Of a stretch of DNA of 64,000 bases, positions 1 through 8,051 are shown in pieces (the stretch's first letter is position 1; each line of letters starts with the position of its first letter). The notes below the pieces were generated by a model that was given only the letters and a program-made list of their open reading frames with translations, did not search any database and was not told where the DNA came from. The translations under genes and the position numbers were made by a program. The stretch is taken from positions 1 to 64,000 of the forward strand of contig NZ_JXRP01000018.1 of the NCBI RefSeq assembly GCF_000829435.1, in the 5' to 3' direction. This DNA comes from Jeotgalibacillus soli (GTDB taxonomy: Bacteria > Bacillota > Bacilli > Bacillales > Jeotgalibacillaceae).

Positions 1-188
1 CATAATGCTAGATCTATGCACCTTGTACATTTGGGTGATTTCATTGATTGAATAGGTTCCAATCTCACATGCATTCAAGATTTCTAATTTATCCTCCGCA
101 GAGTAAGTTCTTTTAGGCGAAAAAAATACGCCCCTTTAAAGTAGCAGATTTTATTTTTAAATCTGTCTACCTAAAGGGGAGCATATCA
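1..188 (-). mobile_element. IS3-family insertion sequence, terminal part with truncated OrfA
   Basis: On the minus strand the frame from about base 135 to base 1 reads SPKRTYSAEDKLEILNACEI and continues ...YSINEITQMYKVHRSSIM, a helix-turn-helix N-terminus typical of IS3-family (IS150-like) OrfA transposases. The element runs off the left end of the window. Its outer end appears to be base 188: reading inward, the minus strand begins TGATATGCTCCCCTTTAGG, which looks like an IS terminal inverted repeat. No ATG, GTG or TTG lies in frame between the upstream stop (136-138) and the conserved residues, so the copy may be decayed or use an unusual start. A stem-loop with a T tract separates the tip from the transposase frame. 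The insertion lies 34 bp beyond the patA stop. Confidence 0.72.
120..179 (-). terminator. Hairpin plus T-tract inside the IS end
   Basis: The arms CCCCTTTA...GTAG.AGATTT and AAATCT..CTAC.TAAAGGGG (131-179) form a long interrupted stem. On the minus strand seven T residues follow at 126-120. This would stop transcription arriving from patA and shield the transposase from read-through expression. Confidence 0.6.
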
Positions 189-221
189 GTATTTCTCGGC
201 GGGTTTAATGATTTTTTGAAG

Positions 222-1364
222 TTATTTCTGTAGAAACAACTCCAGTCTTGAAAATGCTTCATTTAGGGAGTCTTGAGAGCAGGCATAAGAAATTCTTACA
301 AAGCCTTCACCATTCGGATCGAAGGCTGTTCCAGGCACCATTCCAACTCTTGCTTCCTCGGCTGCTTTTACCGCAAAGTCAAATGAGCTTAATGAGGAGG
401 GAATACCCGCAAGAAAATAAAATGCCCCATCTGGTTCGATGGTACGAAAACCAAGGCGGCGGAGATGCTGTCCAGTGATGGCTCTTCTCTTTGCATATTC
501 TTCTCTCATTGGGAATGCATCATTGATTCCCGCTGTATAGGCAGCAAAAGCGGCCATCTGAGACACAGATGAAGCACAGGACACATTATATTGATGCACC
601 TTGATGCATTCCTTAGCAAGCCATTCTGGGGCTAATAATACACCGATACGCCATCCTGTCATGGCATGTGATTTAGACAGTCCGTTGATGACGATGGTCC
701 GATCTTTAATCATCGTCCCGATTGAAACATGTGGTTGATCATAAACAAGCTCACTGTATATTTCATCTGCTATCACGATCAAATCATGTTGAACGGCAAG
801 ATCTGCTATCGCTTGAAGCTCCGTTTTATCAAGGCTTACTCCAGTTGGATTTGATGGATACGGCAAAATAATACAGCTGGTAGCTGGTGTTAAATGATCT
901 CTTAGCAAATCCGCAGTAAGCTTAAAATTTAAATTTGTTGTATTGACAAACACAGCCTTGGCCCCACACTGTGAAATAATGGGAGCATAGCCTGGATAGA
1001 CAGGACTGGGCAGTAATACCTCATCACCTGGATTCAAAACGGTACGAAGAGCAGTATCAATTGCCTGAGATGCGCCATTTGTGACGATGATTTCGTTTGC
1101 AGGATTGTATTCAAGCTCATACTTTATCTTCATAAAATGACTGATGGCTTCTCTCAATTCCAAAAAGCCTGCATTATGAGTGTAGGAAGTATAATTATTT
1201 TGAATCGCTTGAATGGCTGCTTTTTTTATATGCTCAGGTGTTGCGAAGTCTGGTTGTCCGATCGTCAGTGAAATCATATCGTCAATACCTTGAATTCGGT
1301 TGAAAAATTGGCGGATTCCTGAAAGCTGAAGCTGTTTCACTTCATTATTGATTTTAGGTGTCAA
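222..1364 (-). CDS. patA: PLP-dependent aminotransferase PatA (N-acetyl-LL-diaminopimelate aminotransferase)
   Basis: This is a class I/II fold-type I aminotransferase of about 380 residues, closely resembling B. subtilis PatA. It carries the SLTIGQPDF N-terminal motif, NPTG in PYPSNPTGVS, and the pyridoxal-phosphate lysine in GLSKSHAMTGWRIG. In Bacillus, PatA transaminates N-acetyl-2-amino-6-oxopimelate between DapH and DapL in the acetylase branch of lysine and diaminopimelate synthesis; both partner genes lie 15-18 kb downstream. I chose the TTG at 1364 because GGAGGG is spaced correctly for it; an in-frame ATG at 1379 overlaps that Shine-Dalgarno site. The gene is monocistronic on the minus strand and is followed by an IS end. 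Confidence 0.85.
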   Translation of the reverse strand: MTPKINNEVKQLQLSGIRQFFNRIQGIDDMISLTIGQPDFATPEHIKKAAIQAIQNNYTSYTHNAGFLELREAISHFMKIKYELEYNPANEIIVTNGASQAIDTALRTVLNPGDEVLLPSPVYPGYAPIISQCGAKAVFVNTTNLNFKLTADLLRDHLTPATSCIILPYPSNPTGVSLDKTELQAIADLAVQHDLIVIADEIYSELVYDQPHVSIGTMIKDRTIVINGLSKSHAMTGWRIGVLLAPEWLAKECIKVHQYNVSCASSVSQMAAFAAYTAGINDAFPMREEYAKRRAITGQHLRRLGFRTIEPDGAFYFLAGIPSSLSSFDFAVKAAEEARVGMVPGTAFDPNGEGFVRISYACSQDSLNEAFSRLELFLQK

Positions 1365-1517
1365 AACCGTTCCCTCCATTTCTTATATAAAGGCTATTTT
1401 AGCACTTCATTAAGTGAAAGGGCACTTGAAAATCATAAGAAATAATACAATATGGTTAAAAAGAATTAAAATAGGATATATCAATTATACATATTCATTG
1501 AGAGAGGACGACCATTT

Positions 1518-2534
1518 ATGATCAGGACGTTAGCCTTGCAGCATGATGGGCATATTGTACAGAACGTGCCTTTACGGGACATAGCGAAAAATGGGTACCA
1601 CTGGTATTGGATTGATTTTGATGAGCCGACTAAACGTGAGGAAAAAGAGCTTACACGATTTTTTCGTTTTCATCCGCTTGCAGTAGAGGATTGTTTAGAA
1701 AATAGTCACCAGCGTCCTAAAATGGATAATTACGGTCATTACATATTTTTATTAGTGCACGCATTAAATAAAGGAACTTTTGATCCGCTGGAACTTGATC
1801 TGTTTGTAAATGAGCGCATGCTCGTTACTTTTCATTACAATTCTCTTGTTAGTGTGAATCAGGTATGGAATATAATAGGTGCAGGAGGACAAACTATTCG
1901 CTACGATGATCCTGTATCGATTGTTCATATGATTATCGATACAATTGTAGACGAGTACTTTCCTTTTGTTTATGAAATCGAGGATCGTCTAAACCAGATC
2001 GAAGAAAAAACAGATGAAAATTCATCGCGAAGTTTAATGGATGAGCTGTTTGATGTGCGTCATGATATGCAAAAATTACGACGATCTCTCATGCCGATGA
2101 GAGATCTATTATACCGCGTGCTTAATTCAAATAGAATTTCGTTTGCAAAAGAACAGCAGCATTATTTTCAAGATGTCTATGACCATGTCATGAAGCTAGT
2201 AGAGATGCTTGAATCATATAGAGAATTTTCCTCAGATGTGCGTGACAACTATATTTCAATTAGTTCAGATAAAATGAACAATATTATGATGACACTTACG
2301 GTAATAACGACGATTTTTATGCCGCTTACGTTTATTGCAGGGCTGTATGGAATGAATTTTATCTATATGCCGGAGCTGCGCCACCCCTATGCCTACTTTA
2401 TTGTACTGGCTATTATGGCAGCAATTGCCTTCACGATGTTTATGGTGTTTAAAAAAATTGGCTGGCTGACATTCTCCCGTTCAAAAAAGAAAAAAAGAAG
2501 ACGTATTTTTCTTTCTAAAAAGTTCATGAAATGA
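1518..2534 (+). CDS. corA: CorA-family magnesium/divalent cation transporter
   Basis: This 338-residue protein has the CorA architecture: a large soluble, partly helical N-terminal domain (about residues 1-255), then two membrane helices near the C-terminus, and a strongly basic tail (KKKKRRR). The family signature GMN sits in GLYGMNF between the two helices and forms the selectivity filter of the pentameric channel for Mg2+ (some members carry Co2+ or Ni2+). GAGAGGACG precedes the ATG. A small T-tailed hairpin follows. The gene is alone and convergent with nothing; its neighbour patA is divergent. Confidence 0.88.
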   Translation: MIRTLALQHDGHIVQNVPLRDIAKNGYHWYWIDFDEPTKREEKELTRFFRFHPLAVEDCLENSHQRPKMDNYGHYIFLLVHALNKGTFDPLELDLFVNERMLVTFHYNSLVSVNQVWNIIGAGGQTIRYDDPVSIVHMIIDTIVDEYFPFVYEIEDRLNQIEEKTDENSSRSLMDELFDVRHDMQKLRRSLMPMRDLLYRVLNSNRISFAKEQQHYFQDVYDHVMKLVEMLESYREFSSDVRDNYISISSDKMNNIMMTLTVITTIFMPLTFIAGLYGMNFIYMPELRHPYAYFIVLAIMAAIAFTMFMVFKKIGWLTFSRSKKKKRRRIFLSKKFMK

Positions 2535-2537
2535 TGA

Positions 2538-2561
2538 AAGTCCCATAGTTGGGGCTTTTTT
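2538..2561 (+). terminator. Terminator after corA
   Basis: AAGTCCC and GGGGCTT form a short stem around ATAGTT, followed directly by a T run. Confidence 0.7.
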
Positions 2562-2633
2562 GTTAATGTATTGTAAAAGAGAAGGAAAAAGGTGTTAGAA
2601 AATGGAATACCTATGGCATATGGAGGTGTTATC

Positions 2634-3953
2634 ATGCAAAGTCAACCAGTGCAAAATCATCACATGCCAAGAAGTGGATGGAAGCTATACATGTCTTTAC
2701 CTATTCTTTCTTGGGCTTTTTACGATTTCGCGAATACTATCTTTTCATCCAACATTAATACTGTCTTCTTTCCATTTTATTTAAATGAAACGGTTGGCGG
2801 AAGTGAAGTCATGAATCAAGTAGCAAGTACGTTTATTTCCTATGCCAACGCATTTGCCAGTTTTTTATTAGTGATCTTTTCACCGCTCTATGGTGTTTGG
2901 ATTGATCAGACTGCTCAAAAGAAAAAGTATATCGTATGGTTTGCATCGATTTCAATCGCAGGAACCTTTTTAATGGGGTTCTTCGCAACAATGAAAAGCA
3001 ATGCAGAAATGTTTGGTCTTCCGCTCAGTTTATTGCTTGTGGTGGTAATGTTTGTCGTAGCCAAATTCTTCTTTAACAGCAGTTTAGTATTTTATGACAC
3101 GATGATGAGCGATTTGGGTACAAAGGAAGAAATGCCGCTTATTTCAGGGTTTGGGGTAGCGGTAGGATACCTTGGAACCATCGTTGGTCTGTCTGTTTAT
3201 TTGATCATTCAGGAAGGCAGTTCAGAACAGGCATTTATTCCAACAGCCATTTTATATTTGTTGTTTTCACTGCCATTATTCTTCTTTATAAAAGATCCGC
3301 CTAAGAAGATTATCGTAACGAAAAAGCACGGCTTTTTTTCAGGATATAAAGAAATATACGCTACGTTTAAAGATATGAAATCTCATAAAAATGTTTTTAC
3401 TTTTATGATTGCTTATTTCTTTTTAAACGATGCGATCGCAACTACAATTGCCATGATGGCCATTTATGCCACAGCAGTTGTTGGGTTTGGTACGGGAGAA
3501 TTTATTCTTCTTTATTTAATTTCTACTATTACAGCTGTATTGGGTTCTTTTATTTTTGGTTATATTACGAAACGGATTGGATCTAAAAAAGCTGTCTCCA
3601 TTGTAGCCATTATACTGATTATTGCTTTAATTATTGCAGTGCTAGCAACTGCTCAGTGGATGTTTTGGATCGCTGGCAGCTTGATTGGTGTTGCTTTGGG
3701 ATCGATGTGGGTGACATCAAGAACGCTCATTGTTGAACTGACTCCTGAGGAAAAACGAGGCCAGTTTTTTGGATTATTTGCCTTTTCTGGTAAAGTGTCG
3801 TCGATAATCGGCCCCCTTATTTACGGGACAATTACCTATAACTTAGCTAGCTATGGAAATATAGCCAGCAGGATCGCCCTATCTTCATTGATCATAATGA
3901 CTGTAATTGGTCTAATTATTCATTTACGGGTTAAGCAGCCTGTTATTTCATAA
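2634..3953 (+). CDS. MFS transporter, UMF1/Atg22-like family (YxiO-type)
   Basis: A protein of about 439 residues with roughly twelve hydrophobic helices. The N-terminal LSWAFYDFANTIFSSNI segment is characteristic of the UMF1 (vacuole effluxer Atg22-like) branch of the major facilitator superfamily, to which B. subtilis YxiO belongs. The substrate is not known; some family members have been linked to amino-acid efflux. I chose the ATG at 2634 because GGAGGTG lies eight bases before it. An upstream in-frame GTG at 2592 has no good ribosome binding site and adds a non-conserved extension. It is flanked by terminator-like sequence after corA and by 155 bp without a gene before ykuV. Confidence 0.8.
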   Translation: MQSQPVQNHHMPRSGWKLYMSLPILSWAFYDFANTIFSSNINTVFFPFYLNETVGGSEVMNQVASTFISYANAFASFLLVIFSPLYGVWIDQTAQKKKYIVWFASISIAGTFLMGFFATMKSNAEMFGLPLSLLLVVVMFVVAKFFFNSSLVFYDTMMSDLGTKEEMPLISGFGVAVGYLGTIVGLSVYLIIQEGSSEQAFIPTAILYLLFSLPLFFFIKDPPKKIIVTKKHGFFSGYKEIYATFKDMKSHKNVFTFMIAYFFLNDAIATTIAMMAIYATAVVGFGTGEFILLYLISTITAVLGSFIFGYITKRIGSKKAVSIVAIILIIALIIAVLATAQWMFWIAGSLIGVALGSMWVTSRTLIVELTPEEKRGQFFGLFAFSGKVSSIIGPLIYGTITYNLASYGNIASRIALSSLIIMTVIGLIIHLRVKQPVIS

Positions 3954-4132
3954 ATGTTAACAATAGCAGATACCGATAATTAGCAATTCTGCTATCCGAC
4001 CGCTTAAAGTCTGACCTCTGCTTTTTCATATGTTGTCTCTTCGATAGGTTTCAGCATACATTAACACATAGCATACTATGTTGTTCTTCATAATTTGAAG
4101 AGTATGAGTTGAGCTTAAGGAGGTTGTACAGC

Positions 4133-4576
4133 ATGAAATTAAGAGAAGAAATGCCGGAGCTTGATGGTGCCGTGAACTGGTTAAATCGGAAAGTCACTAA
4201 AAATGAACTTGTAGGTGAAAAACCAACTCTTTTTCATTTTTGGTCGGTTAGTTGTCATTTATGTAAAAAGGCATTGTTAGATATCAATAAATTACGTGAT
4301 GACTATAGAGAGGAATTAAATGTAGTGGCGGTTCACATGCCGCGTATAAAGAGCGATCATGATATCAATGTAATTAAACAAACTTCATGTGATCATGACA
4401 TTACTCAGCCAATCTATCTCGACGGCAAGTTTATACTAACAGATGCTTTCGGAACTCGAACTGTACCAGCCTATTATATATTTGATAGAAACGGCCAGCT
4501 ACGCCATTTTCAAGCAGGTGGAAATGGAATGAAGATGCTTCAAACAAGGCTGAGAAGAATATTGGGGAAGGGGTAG
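4133..4576 (+). CDS. ykuV: Thioredoxin-like thiol-disulfide oxidoreductase YkuV
   Basis: A 148-residue cytosolic thioredoxin-fold protein with the active-site CHLC in SCHLCKKAL, followed by the cis-proline strand VPAYYIFD and the closing RHFQAGGNGMKML segment. It lines up over its whole length with B. subtilis YkuV, a thiol-disulfide oxidoreductase. There is no signal peptide, so it should act in the cytoplasm. AAGGAGG stands seven bases before the ATG at 4133; an upstream TTG at 4109 in frame would run through that site. It is followed by a very strong terminator and precedes cheV, whereas in B. subtilis ykuV sits downstream of ykuT. Confidence 0.88.
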   Translation: MKLREEMPELDGAVNWLNRKVTKNELVGEKPTLFHFWSVSCHLCKKALLDINKLRDDYREELNVVAVHMPRIKSDHDINVIKQTSCDHDITQPIYLDGKFILTDAFGTRTVPAYYIFDRNGQLRHFQAGGNGMKMLQTRLRRILGKG

Positions 4577-4636
4577 AAGCTGGAGGGGACCTTTTGATTA
4601 AAATAGCTAATATCATGATAACTATTTAACAGAATG

Positions 4637-4676
4637 AAAGTTAACCAGCTGTTCTCGAACAGCTGGTTAACTTTTT
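4637..4676 (+). terminator. Strong terminator after ykuV
   Basis: An 18-bp perfect inverted repeat (AAGTTAACCAGCTGTTC and its complement) with a two-base loop, then TTTTT. Confidence 0.9.
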
Positions 4677-4752
4677 GTTGTTCATTGCCGATAGTAAGAA
4701 TAATGATGATTGCTTGCTATTAAATATGAAGAAATCTGAAAGGGTGATTCAA

Positions 4753-5664
4753 ATGCATGAACATAAGGGAATATTGCTTGAAAGTGGTACAAATGAACTT
4801 GAAATTGTAGAATTCGAAATAAATGGTAGTTTTTACGGAATAAATGTTATTAAGGTAAAGGAGATTATTCAGCCGATCCCTGTTACAGTAATTCCGCACT
4901 CACATTCTAACGTTGAAGGGATTATTCACTTGCGTGGAGAGGTTCTTCCAGTAGTTGATATTAGAAAAGTACTTGGAGCCCCAATTAAAAATGAATCATT
5001 TCAAGAAAAATACATAGTAGCGGAATTTAATAAGCTAAAGGTCGTCTTTCATGTAGACAATGTATCTCAAATTCACCGTATTTCCTGGGAGCAAATTGAA
5101 AAGCCTTCAGAGCTATATCAGGGAGGAGACAGCCCAGTTGTTGGGGTGGTGAAGCGGGAGAACAATATGCTGTTACTGTTGGATTTTGAACGGATTATCC
5201 TTGAGATTAGTCCTGATTCAGGGATCAATGTAGGGAGGTTAAAAAAACTTGGGCAAAGGGAACGCTCTTCAAAAAAATTGATGGTTGCAGAAGACTCACC
5301 GCTCCTTCGGAAACTGCTGCTCGATACATTGACAGAGGCTGGATTTGAGCAGGTAGAGTTTTTTGAGAATGGATTCGATGCTTACGCCTATCTTGAAAAT
5401 ATTGTTCAGTCTAATAGGAGTGAAAAGATCGGTGAGCATGTACACCTTTTAATCACAGACATTGAAATGCCAAAAATGGACGGACATCATCTTACACGCA
5501 AAGTGAAAGAGCACGCTCAATTAAACAGCCTTCCTATTATCATTTTTTCATCACTAATCACAGATGATTTAAAGCATAAAGGTGAAAAAGTAGGAGCGGA
5601 TGATCAAATTAGCAAGCCGGAAATTGCAGAACTTGTTCAAAGCATCGATCGGCTCGCCCTTTAA
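4753..5664 (+). CDS. cheV: Chemotaxis coupling protein CheV (CheW-receiver fusion)
   Basis: A 303-residue protein equal in length to B. subtilis CheV. Residues about 10-150 form a CheW-like coupling domain (SGTNELEIVEF, GINVIKVKEIIQP, HLRGEVLPVVD). Residues about 175-300 form a response-regulator receiver with the acidic pocket AEDS, the phospho-acceptor aspartate in ITDIEMPKMDG and a conserved lysine in SKPE. CheV couples receptors to the CheA kinase and adjusts adaptation when phosphorylated. I chose the ATG at 4753 because AGGGTG precedes it and the N-terminus then matches the family. Upstream in-frame codons overlap the preceding terminator and are unlikely starts. Confidence 0.92.
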   Translation: MHEHKGILLESGTNELEIVEFEINGSFYGINVIKVKEIIQPIPVTVIPHSHSNVEGIIHLRGEVLPVVDIRKVLGAPIKNESFQEKYIVAEFNKLKVVFHVDNVSQIHRISWEQIEKPSELYQGGDSPVVGVVKRENNMLLLLDFERIILEISPDSGINVGRLKKLGQRERSSKKLMVAEDSPLLRKLLLDTLTEAGFEQVEFFENGFDAYAYLENIVQSNRSEKIGEHVHLLITDIEMPKMDGHHLTRKVKEHAQLNSLPIIIFSSLITDDLKHKGEKVGADDQISKPEIAELVQSIDRLAL

Positions 5665-5670
5665 AAAAAG

Positions 5671-5742
5671 CTATGTTAAAGTCCATTGTTGATTTTAGCA
5701 GAGCGTTGATTGGAGCGTCTGCAGTGGAAATCAACAGACACG
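5671..5742 (-). repeat. Short, internally deleted copy of a Bacillaceae-type intergenic repeat
   Basis: This 72-bp stretch begins CTATGTTAAA, continues with ATTGTTGATTTT and GTTGATTGGAGCG, and ends GAAATCAACAGACACG. The same blocks in the same order occur on the opposite strand at 31619-31787, where about 97 more bases of GC-rich sequence lie between GGAGCG and GGAAATCAAC. The copy here therefore looks like an internal-deletion derivative sitting between cheV and its terminator. Confidence 0.75.
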
Positions 5743-5762
5743 GTTAACAAAGCCATAAAAAA

Positions 5763-5813
5763 AAGAGGCTGCTGTTAATACTGATAAGTATTAATCGCAA
5801 GCCTCTTAATTTT
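5763..5813. terminator. Bidirectional terminator between cheV and ykyB
   Basis: AAGAGGCT and TTAATACT on the left arm pair with AGTATTAA and GCCTCTT on the right. A runs precede and T runs follow, so it can serve both convergent genes. Confidence 0.8.
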
Positions 5814-6262
5814 TATTCCCCTAATCTTTTGAAAATGGGTTTTTGATAGGTTTTTTTCTTGTGTGGGGATTGTTCGGTGGTTATTTCTTTTAATCCCGTA
5901 TAGGATTGCAGGATTGTTTTAGCTTCGCGAAGACCCATTCGTGTTTTTGGGTTTCTCATTGCTTCTATCATTTTGCCGAGATGTGGAAGATGGGTAAAAT
6001 CTTCTTTTTGAGGTGGGATATGAAATAAATACTCTCCGCATTTTATTAATACATCTGAACGCTGTTGGCTAAGGCCTGGATTGTTGGAAAACTGCAGACC
6101 GATTTTTTTCGCTTTTCCTTCGTTAACCAGCTGTATAAGGGCTTCTTTTTTCAATTGATAAAGAAATTTAGGATTAGAAGCAGTTTTAGCGTGACGATTC
6201 ACGGTGAAAATTGCCTGTGATAGAGAAGACAAGTGCTCTTGTATCTGTTCCTGATCAGACAA
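5813..6262 (-). CDS. ykyB: Conserved protein YkyB
   Basis: About 149 residues, matching B. subtilis YkyB over its length (AIFTVNRHAKTA, NPKFLYQLKK, LSQQRSDVLI, HLPHLGKM, PIFKRLGE). The function is not known; it has no signal peptide or membrane segment and is rich in lysine. In B. subtilis ykyB is also next to cheV. The start is set at the TTG at 6262, eight bases after AGGAG; the upstream in-frame GTG at 6271 lies inside that ribosome binding site. Confidence 0.85.
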   Translation of the reverse strand: MSDQEQIQEHLSSLSQAIFTVNRHAKTASNPKFLYQLKKEALIQLVNEGKAKKIGLQFSNNPGLSQQRSDVLIKCGEYLFHIPPQKEDFTHLPHLGKMIEAMRNPKTRMGLREAKTILQSYTGLKEITTEQSPHKKKTYQKPIFKRLGE

Positions 6263-6431
6263 TTCAATCACTCCTTTTCTCCATATAATATAAAGTGTAA
6301 GTAAATTATAGTCGCTTCAAGCAAATTTGAAAAGGAAAGCCCAATTTTTCATCAAAATTATATTAGTAGTAGAGATTATTTACATAGATTATAATTAAAT
6401 TACAGTATATTCAGAACTTGGAGATGGGATA

Positions 6432-7964
6432 ATGAAACAAAAAACGGCAGTAATAGATATAGGCTCAAATACTATACGACTTGTCATTTATGACTATGAG
6501 CAAGACAAAGGAATGAAAGAAATTGAAAACATTAAGACTGCTGCAAGACTTAGAACCTATTTAGATGCAAATGGAGTGATGGAAAGAGAAGGAATTGAAA
6601 CGCTGATAACCACCTTACATGCTTTTAAAGAAATTATCGAATATCATCATTTAACTGATATACGAATAGCTGCCACAGCAGCTATTCGCCAGGCAAAGAA
6701 CCAGCTGGAAATTGTTAAGGAGGTTGAAGAGACAACTGGGTTTCGTGTTACTATTTTGTCAGAAAATGAAGAAGCTTATTATGGTTATCTCGCTGTTGTG
6801 CATACTACACCGATCGATTCAGCCGTTACAGTTGATATTGGAGGGGGAAGCACAGAGGTTACTTATTTTGAAAACAAACAGTTAAAATACTCACATAGTT
6901 TTGCGTTTGGGGTAGTATCATTGAAAAAAGACTTTATGTCAGGCGAAAAGATGACGGCAGAAGAAAAACAAAATCTTTCGCGTTTTCTTGTTCAGCAATT
7001 TTACTTACTACCCTGGTTGAAAAACAAAAATGTGCCAATTATTGCAATAGGGGGGAGTGCGCGAAATATCGCACTTATTGATCAGCATGTTCGTAACTAC
7101 CCAATTGCAGGCGTTCATCAATATTGGATGACAAGGGAAGCTCTTTTCACTATCAAAGACGAGCTTATTACGATGAACAGAAGTCAGCTAGAAAAGCTTG
7201 ACGGTTTATCCAGTGATCGAATTGATATTATTGCACCTTCAGCAGAAGTATTTTGTCAGCTGTATGATGTTGTTCAAGCTAAAGGTTTTATGTTTAGCCG
7301 AAAAGGCTTGCGAGATGGTTTAATGTTAAAAGAATTAATGAGCCAGTTTGATGCCCCTCTTGATCGAGAGCATGTTTTTCAAAATAGTTTAAAAGAATTA
7401 TCATTTGAATATTCCGTGGATAAGGAAAGTGCAGAGCAGATGATGTACATCGCTTTGGAGCTTTATGAGCAATTGTCAGAGCTCGGTTTCTTTGATTACA
7501 GGGAGGACTTGCTGCTTCTTTTGAAGCGAGGTGCCTACTTGTATTATTTAGGTGAATATATCGACTCCGATTCTGTCAGTCAGCACACCTTTTATTTGAT
7601 TGCTAACCGTTCAATCGATGGGGTGCTGCATAGAGACCGCATTAAAATTGCTGCCCTTGCTTCTTTTAAGAATAAATCAACGTTAAAGCAGTTTTTGGTA
7701 CCTTTTACAAGCTGGTTTACAAAAGAAGAAATGCAGCAAATGCGTGAACTTGGAGCACTCCTGAAATTTGCATACAGCTTAAACAGCTCCAAACGAGATA
7801 TTGTTAAACAACTTGAGGTTGGGAAAAATGATTCTGGATTAACGATTACTGTCTATGCAACAGGTAATACATTGGCAGAGGAATACCAAGCTGAAAAACA
7901 AAAGAAACATTTAGAAAAAAGCATTAAAACGACAATTGACCTAGTTTTTATAGATATTCATTAA
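6432..7964 (+). CDS. ppx: Exopolyphosphatase (Ppx/GppA family)
   Basis: A 510-residue ASKHA-fold phosphatase. The N-terminal phosphate-1 motif is VIDIGSNTIRLVIYD and the phosphate-2 motif is VDIGGGSTEV near residue 137. A C-terminal HD-like helical domain follows from about residue 310. It should hydrolyse inorganic polyphosphate from the ends (or pppGpp in GppA-like members). It sits 87 bp before ppk in the same direction, forming the common degradation/synthesis pair. GGAGATGGG precedes the ATG. B. subtilis itself has no such pair at this locus, so it is an addition relative to that reference order. Confidence 0.9.
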   Translation: MKQKTAVIDIGSNTIRLVIYDYEQDKGMKEIENIKTAARLRTYLDANGVMEREGIETLITTLHAFKEIIEYHHLTDIRIAATAAIRQAKNQLEIVKEVEETTGFRVTILSENEEAYYGYLAVVHTTPIDSAVTVDIGGGSTEVTYFENKQLKYSHSFAFGVVSLKKDFMSGEKMTAEEKQNLSRFLVQQFYLLPWLKNKNVPIIAIGGSARNIALIDQHVRNYPIAGVHQYWMTREALFTIKDELITMNRSQLEKLDGLSSDRIDIIAPSAEVFCQLYDVVQAKGFMFSRKGLRDGLMLKELMSQFDAPLDREHVFQNSLKELSFEYSVDKESAEQMMYIALELYEQLSELGFFDYREDLLLLLKRGAYLYYLGEYIDSDSVSQHTFYLIANRSIDGVLHRDRIKIAALASFKNKSTLKQFLVPFTSWFTKEEMQQMRELGALLKFAYSLNSSKRDIVKQLEVGKNDSGLTITVYATGNTLAEEYQAEKQKKHLEKSIKTTIDLVFIDIH

Positions 7965-8051
7965 AACACGGCCTAATTATTCTTTTATAATCTACTAAAT
8001 AGAAATATCCAAATAATAGCAATAATTATTAAATGATAAGGATGTGTATTT

